24,450 nucleotides of DNA from a virus. Location of the stretch: positions 1 through 24,450 of the IMG/VR virus record IMGVR_UViG_3300005581_000130, one strand, 5' to 3'. The notes beneath the pieces were generated by a model, which saw only the letters and a list, made by a program, of their open reading frames with translations, ran no database searches and had not been told where the DNA came from. The translations under genes were made by a program, and so were the position numbers. This document shows, in pieces, positions 7,608 to 19,600 of the stretch (position 1 is the first letter of the stretch; every line of letters begins with the position of its first letter).

Positions 7608-10600
7608 TGGCTCGAGTTAGAACGGTAGACTTTTTACCAGAAATTTTTCAAACAACAACAAATCGACAATTTTTGTCAGCTACTCTTGACCAACTGGTAC
7701 AGGAACCCAAGTTTAAAAAAACACAGGGATTTATTGGAAGAAAAATTGGCCCTGGTGTAAACCCCCAAGACAAATATGTAATTGAGCCAACAGTTGAGAG
7801 AACTGATTATCAACTTGAGCCGGGCGTTATTATCAATGATATCAATACCAACAAACCCAACGATGCAATTACATATCCAGGAATTTTAGATGCATTGCAA
7901 TTACAAGGCGCAGATGTTAGTAAACCGTCTCGCTTATTCACCAGCGATTATTATACGTGGGACCCGTTTATCGACTTTGATAAGTTTGTAAATTTTAGTC
8001 AGTATTACTGGCTGCCACTGGGACCCGACTCGGTTGATGTTGGCAATGATGCGTTACCAGTTACTGGTGATTATACAGTAACACGCTCACCATTATCATA
8101 CACTTTTAGTGACCTGCCGGGCACAAATCCAATTATTACACTAGTGCGAGGCGGAAATTATAAATTTGAATTAAACCAAGCCGGCCACCAATTCTGGATT
8201 CAAAGTAGCCCAGGCGTCAACGGGCGCAGTCCTGTGTCTCCCAACACGTCAAGTAGAAATGTGTATGGGGTAGTAAATAATGGTGCTGAATTTGGCACTG
8301 TAACATTTAATGTTCCAAAAAAGAATGCCCAGGATTTTTATTATAACCTAACTCAAGTTGCATCAGTTGATTTACTTGGGCAAAATTTAAAACCAGCAGA
8401 CATTGATGGTGTTCCGTTAAATGAGTTTTTAACAACATATCCCACTGGCATCGACGGAATCACTGACCTTCGGGGTCGAAGTATTATTTTCCCTAGCCGT
8501 TCAGAGGGAGGCTGGAATATCACAACGTTGTTTGATCCTGTAGTTGCAAATAGTAATAATAATGGACTGCCGGGATCGTTTGACACATACTCATTTTCTC
8601 AAGATACAGAAATTACAAGTATCAACGAACGGTACAGTGTTTGGCAAATTAATTATATACCAGACACCGACGGAAGTTTTATCTTACAATTAGTTAGTAT
8701 TCGGAGTATCAACGACAAGGAAAAGTTTCAAATTTTGTTTGGAACACAATGGGCTAGTACATTTTGGTACAAGTATGATGGGATATTTCTTGAAGTACCA
8801 GCACTGACAGCCGTGTCTGATATACTATACTATCAAGACAGCACCAATCCAGTAATTTTTGGACAGATTCGATTACAAGAACCAACTGGTGCTGAAAATA
8901 GTTATTTGTTTATTGAAGATATTGTTGGCAAAAAGAATTACACCAGCCCAAATGGGGTGGTGTTTACCAACGGACTAAAAGTTCAATTTCAAGGTCGTAC
9001 ACTGCCAACAGAATTTGAAAACAACATGTATTATGTTGAAGGGGTGGGTACTGCAATCCAGTTACTGCCCACAGTGAATTTTGTTACGCCAGAAGCATAT
9101 ACCACCAGTCAAACAATTCCATACGACAGCACGTTCTTTGACTCAGACAACTTTGATGCAAACTTAAATGCACCACGTCAGCAAGATTATATTACCATCA
9201 ACCGAGCCAGCGAAGATTTAAATGCGTGGACTCGCAGTAATCGTTGGTTCCACATTGATGTGATTCAAGCAACATCTGAGTATAACAATCAACCAATTGA
9301 CACTTATAATATTAGTCGTGGCAAACGTCCAATTTTAGAATTCCGGCCTGGTGTAAAAATTAATCAGTTTGGAACTAAAGGCAAACGTCCAGTTAATGTT
9401 ATTGATTTTACTGAAACTGATGCATTAAGCAATATCAATGGTCTAACAGGCTATGGCATTAACGGCTACTCGTTGATTGCAGGAACTCGGATTATTTTTG
9501 CCGCAGATATTGACGATCAAGTCCGTAATAAAATTTATCGTGTAGAATTTATTAAACCTGATTCTGTGCTGCCGTTGATACAGCAACCAGTTATTAACTT
9601 GGTTCCCGCAGAAGATGCAACGCCGTTAATTGACGAAACTGTGGTTTGCTTAAATGGTATTACACTACAGGGTAAAAGTTTTTACTTTGATGGGATCACC
9701 TGGACATCAGCACAGGATAAAATAGCAGTTAATCAACCGCCATTGTTTGATGTCTATGACGTTGATGGATTTTCATTGGGTAATAGGGCCAAGTACCCCA
9801 GTTCAACATTTGTTGGATCAAAATTGTTTAGCTATGCTCAGGGCAGTTCTGGTAGTACCAAAGATGCAGTACTGGGATTCCCCTTAAAATATCTATCGTT
9901 AAACAACGTTGGTGATATTGTATTTGATAATAATTTATACACTGACACATACATTTATGTTAAAGATAGTGTCAGCGAAACTGTGGACATTAGCGTGGGC
10001 TTTGCTAGACAGTACAGTTCAAGAGTTGACTACCAATCGTTGTTGGGCTGGCAAAATGCTGCCGCAAAGAGCCAAAATTATCAACAGTTTAGTTTTGTCT
10101 GGGACGGAACTGTTTTAAAATTGGATATTCCAGTAATACTCGAAGCTGAATATCCCGGAATTAAAGCCTATGCCAACAGTGCATTTATTGATCCATCCAA
10201 CTATGTGGTGACTGTGACCGATACAGGCACAGAAATTCTAATGTTGCAGGAGTATGTGCTAGGAACAATCATTGAACTTGTGGCACTTAGTGACCAGGCC
10301 AGCCGTGTGGGGTTTTATCAAGTGCCCAGTAATCTTGAATGTAATCCGCTGAACTTAAACTCGTCAAACTTTACATTGGGTACTATTAGAAATCATTATC
10401 AAAGCATTGCTGAAAATTTAAAGCAGATCACTGGCAAAATTAACGGTGCAAACAACAGTAGAGACTTGGGTAATATTATTCCTTATGGATTAACATTATT
10501 GCAACAAAGTAGCCCGTTGACTTTAACTGGGTACTTCTTACGTAAGTCTGAGTATCAAGTATTTTCAGCTATTGAATTTAACAGTCGGGAATATACAAAA

Positions 10601-13600
10601 TACAAATCAAGATTACTTGACAAGGTAGTAAAAACAGATTGGGGCACACTAACGGTGCCAGAGATCTTAACCAATGCAGTTGTTGATGTGTCATCAGGAA
10701 GAACTTCGTTGTCGCCTTTCTATTGGAGTGACATGTTACCAGCCGGTAGTGTGTATACTGAAAATATATATACTTTTACTTCAATTTCGACCTACATTTT
10801 TGATACAATACAAACCTACGATTTTAACAGCAGTAACTATTTAGGATTGTTGGTGTATGTGAACGGTGAGTTATTAAAAATAAATTACGACTATGTAGTC
10901 ACAGTGGGTGCACCTAGCTTTACAATTATTAGAACTTTAACACCTGGCGATAAAATTAGTGTACAAGAATTTCCTGCAACCTACGGTAATTTTGTACCAA
11001 ATACCCCTACTAAGATGGGATTGTACCCAGCCTACAAACCGGAAGTGTATATAGATTACAGCTATGTTGAAGCTAGAACAGTAATACGCGGACATGATGG
11101 TAGTATTACTGTGGCCTTTGGTGATATACGTGATGAGGTATTGCTTGAGTTTGAGAATAGAATTTTTAATAATTTAAAAATTCGTTCGACGATACCGCTG
11201 AGCACAATTGACGTGATACCGGGCCAATTTAGAAAAACTGATTACAGTGCGTCTACAATTCAAACCATGCTTGGTAGAGATTTCTTAAGCTGGGTTGGGT
11301 GGAATAAACTTGACTATCGAAGTCAAACGTATATTCCCGGAAATGAATTCACCTACAACTACAGTAGCGCAGGCAATAAACTTGATGGCAAACCGTTGCA
11401 AGGCGCCTGGCGCGGAATTTATCGTACATTTTACGATACTGAAAATCCTAGCAGCCGTCCCTGGGAATTATTAGGGTTTACCGAAGAGCCATCCTGGTGG
11501 CAAACTCGTTACGGATCAGCACCATACACCGGCGAAAACTTGGTGCTGTGGGATGATCTTGCGGCAGGTCTTGTGGATGACCCAGCTGGAGCATATATTA
11601 AGCCGGCCTATATCCGTGATGGATTAACATCAGTTATACCAAGCGGCAGTGAAGGCACATTGTTAAGTCCTTTTGACAGTGTGGTTGGAAACTATGATCA
11701 ACTACAGTTTAAAAAGAGTTGGACTGTGGGCGATGTTGGTCCAGTTGAGGCCAGCTGGTATAATAGTAGTAGCTATCCGTTTGCAGTAATGAGATTGCTG
11801 GCATTAACTCGCCCGGCTGAATTCTTTAGTTTGTTTGTTGACCGTGATCTATACAAATACAGCGACGAAGTTGGACAATATTTGTATAACGGACGTTATA
11901 GATTTAATCCAACTACCTTAGAAATCTATGGGAATGGTGTTAGCAAAGCTAGTTACATCAATTGGATTGTTGACTACAACCGACAACTTGGTAAAAATTC
12001 CACTACAGAATTAACCACAGATTTGGCCAATATTGATGTTCGGTTATGTTACCGCATGGCGTCATTCAGTGATAAACAATATTTAAAAATTTATAGTGAG
12101 AAGTCAAGCCCTAACAGTTTAAACAACAGTTTAATGTTGCCAGATGAAAGTTACAGTATTCTGTTGTACAAAAATCAGCCATTTGAAAACATTGTTTACA
12201 GCTCGGTCATCATTCAGAAAACAGACGCTGGATACACAGTCAATGGATATAGCACACTAAACCAATATTTTAACATCTTGGTAAGCCAAGCGACGGGGGT
12301 TACTGCAACTATATCTGCAGGTGGGTTAGCAGTTAAAGTTCCAATACAATACACATCCACAGTGGTCCAAGTTCCGTACGGTTATGAATTTACAAATGCA
12401 TCGGTTGTTTGCGACTTCCTATTAAGCTATGGCGAATTGTTAAAACAACAAGGAGTAATCTTTGACAATATTGACAACGGATATGTATTAAATTGGCAGC
12501 AGATGGCTGCGGAATTTTTATACTGGAGTCAACAAGGATGGGGTGTTGGCGCAATTATTAACTTGAATCCGGCAGCAACCCGCATACAGGTTGTCAAACC
12601 CCTGGCTGTAGCTGATACAATTATTGAAACATCCCCAGAAACAATTATTCAGGACCAAAATAGATCAAGATTGCCAGTGCGCAATCTCATTATAGAACGT
12701 TTGGAAAATACGTTAACAATCACCAGCCCAACTGAAAAAACTATCAGTTATCTATCACTGAACTTTACAAATTTTGAACATTTGATTGTGTTAGATAATA
12801 TTAGTACGTTTGCTGACCTAATATATCAGCCAATTACTAATGCACGACAAAGTCGGTTATTGCTGATAGGCTTTACTACCACTGAGTGGAACGGCACAGT
12901 TGATGCACAGGGGTTTGTGTTAAATGAAGACAATATCAAAGAGTGGCAAGCCAATGTTCGATACACCAAGGGTCAAATTGTATCTTACAAGAACAATATA
13001 TGGAGTGCACGAACCATTGTCCAACCTAAAACTGAATTTGAATACAACGACTGGCTAAAAAGTGATTACACACGCATTCAAACAGGATTGTTACCTAACT
13101 TACCAAATAAAGCCAATCAGTTGCAGAATAGTTATAATACTAATAATGCCAATCTTGAGACTGACAACGACTTGTTAAGCTATGGACTAATTGGTTTTAG
13201 ACCAAGACAATACATGCAGGCATTGAATCTTGACGATACCAGTCAGGTTAACTTGTATTCTCAGTTTCTTGGGACAAAAGGAACTGTGCGCAGTGCTGAA
13301 CTATTTACATTTGCTAATCTTGGAAAAGAAGCGGCTGAATATGTCATATACGAAAACTGGGCAATTCAACGTGGAGTGTACGGTGCCAGTTCAAATCGTA
13401 GCTTCTTTGAATTACAACTTGATCAATCTAAGTTAACTGGGAACCCTAGCATCATTGAAATAGTGTTGCCACAACAACAGAGCAATGCTGATCAGACTGT
13501 ATTAGTTGACAATATATGGAAAGAAAGTTATAAAATAACCAATTTGGATATTTTGCCAACCCATTACCTTGTGTTAAATGACAAAACATTGCCCAATGCT

Positions 13601-16600
13601 GGATACGTTGATATTGATGATATAGATATTACAGTATTTGATATCAACGATCCAACAAGCCTAAGCGCAGATCTTGACACAATTGGTGTTGGTACAAAAA
13701 TCTGGGTTGCAAAAATCAATAATCATGATTGGGGAGTTTATCGTACTTCGCTGGCCCCTGGAAATATTACACAGTTAAGCGACAACCTTAACGGTACTTG
13801 TGTTGCACAGTTTACAGTTCCGCACTTGTTGATAGTTAATCAGACTATAATTATTAAGTTCTTTGATCCAGCAGTCAACGGTGTGTACCGTGTGTTGTCT
13901 ACGCCAACCATTGATTCTATTGTAATAGAACTTACCCTACCAGATCCCATTGTTAATTTAACTGGAATAGGAGTTGCGTTTGAGTTAGACACCATGCGTG
14001 TTTCTCAAGCCAGTGACATACTTAACCTAACATATTCTGCAGAATTACTCCCTGGTGCATTTGTCTGGGTTGATAATATTGGCGACGGTCATTGGGCAGT
14101 ATTACAAAAAGAACAACCATTTTCAGCAATCATTGACTTGGAACCCGAAACTCTAATCATCAATGCTGGGTACGGGCAATCGGTGGCACAATCAAAAGAT
14201 AATACCGGAGCATTAGTTGGCACGCCAAGTTTTGACGCAAATGGTGCAGTATATGTGTATAGTCGGGGACAGGATGTACTATATGCATCCAGTTTATTAT
14301 TACAGTTAAACACAGTAAACACTTCTGAATTTGGTGCATCAGTGGCAATGGCCTCAGCTGATTGGGGAGTCGTTGGAGCGCCCGGTAGCTTATACAACAC
14401 TGGATACGCCGCAGTAGTGTATAAAGACCCTAGTACTGGTGCCACTGAAATCACACAGTTGTTGATTGGGTATGATCAGCCAGGTCCTGGAAGATTTGGT
14501 GATAGTGTTTCAATTAGCCTTGATGGTAGATGGATTTATGTCGGTGCACCCGACGCCAACGAAGTTTATGCATTTGGTCGCGTTGACATTGAAATGCAGT
14601 ATAAATCTTATATTGCAACTGGATTAACAAACAGGTTCTCAGCGGCCGACATCATGTTTGATAACAATTCTCAACTTATTGTTGTTTTAAACAACAAAGA
14701 GTTAGTTATAAACACCAACTATAGCATATCTGGCACAGACGTTGTGATCACTGAAACTCCAACACTTGGTAATCTAATTACAATTCAACGCAAAGTTGCA
14801 GTACAACTTGACCATAATGTTTATTATGAAGTAATACCAATAAGTACCTCAGGTTCAGGCACCGGTGCAACGTTCACTGTTGAAAGAACTCGCGGAGCGT
14901 ATACGGTTACTGTGTCTGCACCTGGCATTTCGTATGCGCCCGGCGACACAATTACTATTTCAGCTGCCGACGTGGGTGGCGGTACTGTGCCAACAAACAA
15001 CCTTACGTTAACTGTGATTGGAGTGGGTGGTGTGGGCGGCGTCCAAGGTGTATCAGTATCTGGATTTGCATCCACATCAAACTCATTCCAGCTCAGAGAC
15101 AATTTATATACCGCAGAAAATATCTGGAGTTTTAGTGTATATGTCGACGGAATTTTACAGCGTCCTAAATTAGACTATGAATATCAAGGTGCAATTCCTG
15201 ACAGTTCATTGACCCCATACGAGCTGACATTTGTTACTATTCCAGCGTTTGGGTCTACCATCATTGTTCGAGCAAAGACCTATTTTGAATTGTCAACAAT
15301 TATTAAACCGTCTAGCATCAACATTGGTGCAAGATTCGGGCATAGTGTTTATACTAGCACAAACGGTCAACAAGTACTAATTGGTGCACCTTATGCCAAC
15401 GTTGGATCAGTTACCAAAGCTGGTAAAGTTTTTGCATATGATCGTAGTATTGAAAATTTTGTTGTCAGTGATCCAACCCAAAAATCATTTACTACGCAAG
15501 CCACATTGGTATCTCCAACTAGTGTTATATTGAATAATGTGTTTTTATCAAATGCTGAAAATTACAACAACGGTCAATTTACTGTTGCTAGTAACACAGT
15601 TACGCTACTATCAAATGTAACTTTAAATGTTGGCGATATTGTTACCATTGATACTAATAACTTTAATTTGTTACAGGAAGTAGTTGCCAACACGCCAGGC
15701 CAGGATGCATATTATGGGTATGCTGTTGATTTATGTGTTAATAATTGTAGTTTGTATATTGGCTCACCAAATGATAACACAGTATTACCAGCCGCAGGTA
15801 GTGTTGATCGTAGCGTAAATCAAAGTAGAATATATGGTGCAATTAGTACAACATTGCCAACAAATACTGTGTTTACAGTTGGCAACAGTATTAGGATCAA
15901 CAATATTCCAGTGACGTTAACTGGAACCAGCATTGATGATTTAATATCAGATATTGCCACAGCTAACATTACCAATGTGGTTGCGGTGGCAGCCACCAAT
16001 GGTAGTGACACTATCATAACTATTTCTGTTAAAAACTTTGCGGCAGCAACTCCTTTGGCACGATTGACATTGGCACCTGGATTTGGTACCGCCTGGACAA
16101 CATTGAACTTTCCAATTTTTGTATACACCCAAACAATTGAGAGTCCAAACCCAGTTGAGTTTGCAAAATTTGGTTCCTCAATAAGTGTTGACAGCAGTGC
16201 AAATGCATTGATTATTGGGGCACCACAGGGAAACACAGTGTTGCCAGTGACATTTGATAAAGGTACAACCACCTTTGACGCTCGATCAACAACATTTAAT
16301 TCAACATATCTTAACAGTGGTGCAGTGTATGAATTTGACTATTTGCCAAGTGCAAACGATTCAACATCTAACCCCGGCAAGTTTGTATTTGGCCAACAAA
16401 TTGTTGACGGCACAAAAATTGAACAATATGATTTGTTTGGTCAATCAGTGAATTATGTATCAGGCATATTAATGGTTGGAAGTCCGGGAGACGATCTTGG
16501 TGATAGCACAACCAGCAATGTCAACTATGGCCGTGTTGGACTGTTCTCAAACCCAACATTAAAACAAGCCTGGACTGTAGTTCATAGACAGCAACCGGTT

Positions 16601-19600
16601 GTTGAGATCGAACTACTGAATTCAACATTTATCTATGATATTGGAAAAACCACTGCACAACAATATTTTGACTTTTTTGACCCACTGCAAGGTAAAATAT
16701 TAGGTGCCGCCCAGCGCAACATTGATTTTATCACAGGAGTAGACCCAGCATTGTACAATGTTGGTAATGTTGATAGTAAGAATACCTGGTACACCACACA
16801 AGTTGGTAAAGTTTGGTGGAACACTAGTACGGTGAGATTTATTGATCCCAATCAAGATGACATTACTTATGCAAGCAAGAAGTGGGGAAATGTGTTCCCG
16901 GGCAGTAGTGTTAATGTATATCAATGGATTGAAAGCGAAGTGCCACCAGGCCAATATACTGGAGAAGGAACTCCGTTTAGCCTGATTAACTATAGCGTTA
17001 ACACATCCTTGACTGTGAATGGTACATTTGCCACACTGTATTATTTCTGGGTAAAGGGTCTACGAGCAGTGGCTACCAAAGCTGGCAAAACATTGAGTAT
17101 AGAATCAGTTGCGCAGTATATTGAGAATCCCAGAAGTAGTGGTATTCCGTACATTGCTTGTTTGAATGGTAGTACCATTGCAATTTACAATGGGTTTGAG
17201 TATATTAATAAATTAAACTCAATCATACATATTGAATTCGACAAACAACTAACTGATGCCAATGTTCACTTTGAATATGAATTAATTGCACAAGATAAAA
17301 CTGATAGTTTTATCAGTGCTGGATTATATAGAAAACTGCAGGACAGTTTCTGTGGCTCAGACACATTGGGTAATCTAGTTCCTGACCCTACGTTGAGTCT
17401 AGGCGAACAAATTGGTGTTCAGGTTCGTCCACGCCAGAGTATGTTTGTTGATCGGTTTGGGGCATTAAAAAATTACCTACAACGTGTTAACAGAATACTG
17501 GCACAGTATCCAATTTCTGAAACTCGCAAGTTTAATCTATTAGACAGTGCAGAGCCAATACCCACTGCTGCCAGTGGCGCTTGGAACAAAACTGTAGCTG
17601 ACTTGCAGGAATTAAGTTATCAAGATTTGTTAATTGTGCCTATTGGGTACAAGTACCTGGTGTTAAGTGATTCGTCGCAGAATGGTCTATGGACCATATA
17701 CGAGCACATCAGTTATGGTACATTACAACTAAACCGTGTACAAGGATATGATACTCCGCGTTACTGGAATTACATTAACTGGTATGCAATTGGGTATAAC
17801 CGCAGTACCAGCATTGTTACCGAAGTAGCAAACTATACAGGCTTATCAACACTATCTGTGCCACCGGGTTCAAGTGTACAAGTTACTGCTAATGCACAAG
17901 GTAAATTTGAAATTTACTTATTAACTGATCTAGGCTGGGAACGTGTTGGCTTAGAAGATGGCACCATTGCATTCTCAGAAAGTTTATGGAATTACCAAAT
18001 TGGACGATTTGGGTTTGACGTTGAAGTCTACGATGCTCAATACTATGACCAAGCACCGATTGAAGAAACTCGCCGAGTAATTCAGGCAATTAATCAGGAA
18101 TTGTTCATTGATGAATTGTTAGTTGAGCGCAACCGCGCACTAGTATTGATGTTTAACTTCATACTGTCAGAAACAAACAGTCCGGAATGGATAACTAAAA
18201 CTAGTTTAATTGATGTTGATCATAAGATTCGAGACTTGGTGCCTTATCAAATTTATCGTCAAGATAACCAGGATTTCGTACTGGACTACATACAGGAAGT
18301 TAAGCCATACCATGTACAGGTTAGGGAATTTAACTTAACGTACAACGGTAATGACATTTATTTAGGTAGTCTTGCCGACTTTGACTTGCCAGCATTTTAT
18401 GATACTGCATTGCCAGTACCACAATTTGTGAGCCCAATCTTAGATGATACCGGGCAGATGTCTGCTAATAGTAGCATTCCTAGTACATCATCGCTGTGGA
18501 CTACATTCCCTTACAATCAATGGTTTAACAATTACCAGTTGTCTGTGGTATCTGCATCTGTTATTGATGGCGGCACGGGATACTCCAGTCCTCCGCAGGT
18601 TGCAGTAACTGGTGATTGCATTACTCCAGCAGTTATAGTCAGTGTTATCAACAGTGCTGGCAAAGTAGTTGCGTTAAACGTGCTGGACAGCGGCACAGGA
18701 TATGTGTTGACTCCGGTTCTTGAACTAATTGGTGGCGCTGGCACCGGTGCTACAGCAGTGGCAGTTTGCTACAATTCTTTGGTGAGAACTATCATCACCA
18801 CAATCAAGTATGACCGATATCAGTATAACAGTACTGTGGTACCTTGGGAACCAGGCGTAGCATATGAAAATGGCACACTGGTCCGCTATATCAATCGCGT
18901 GTGGCAAGCAACTAGTACAGACAGCACAGTGCTGCCAGCAGATACATTTGATCCAGATAACTTTACATCAGTGCCAGCCAGCGAACTCAGCGGCGTTGAT
19001 CGTACCATGGGATTCTATGTATCTCAAGTTAACACCCCTGGACTCGATTTACCGTTATTAGTAAATGGGGTCGAGTACCCAGGTGTACAAGTTAAAGCAG
19101 TGAGTTTTAGTGAAAACACTGGATTTGATATTGGTAATTTTGACGTCACGCCGTTTGATAATATTAGTTATGGGCCAGACGGAAGACCAACTTACAGTGA
19201 CACTATCTTAGATGCTGAATATCGTAGTAGCTTTAGCGATGTATATCTTGGAACCCGTGTCACAGACATCAATGTCAGTGGTGGCGAATTTGTTGGACCA
19301 TATGAAAGCCATGCGCCAGAAGAACTTATACCAGGAATCATATTTGATACTGTGGATATTCAGGTAACTACACGACCAGGGGCTGATTGGACGGGCCGTG
19401 GACACGGATGGCCACAAGATTCAAAATTCTACACATTTAATTCAACAACACCGACTATTAGTTTTGTTGGAACAACAGTTAAATATCCCACTGTGGTAGT
19501 GGTAACTAACACAACACAGCAATTGGATCTGAATCCAATTACTAATTACACAGTTGACTATAACGCTCAAACTATTACGTTTACTAGTGGTGTTAACAAC

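Noticed and set aside
15820-16272. 150-codon minus-strand frame inside the giant gene
   Set aside because: Antisense to the propeller region, no ribosome-binding site, no recognisable domain. The sense frame explains the stretch.
14089-16560. Propeller region as a separately acquired gene or recent insertion
   Set aside because: Base and codon use look like the flanks, there are no direct repeats at the borders and the frame is unbroken.
274-19578. Many ACTAGT palindromes (for example 274, 649, 961, 1216, 3447, 4749, 5574, 7563) as a possible recognition signal
   Set aside because: They fall inside coding sequence mostly as Thr-Ser or Leu-Val codon pairs, without regular spacing or strand pattern. 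It only suggests that CTAG is not avoided, unlike in many enterobacterial genomes.
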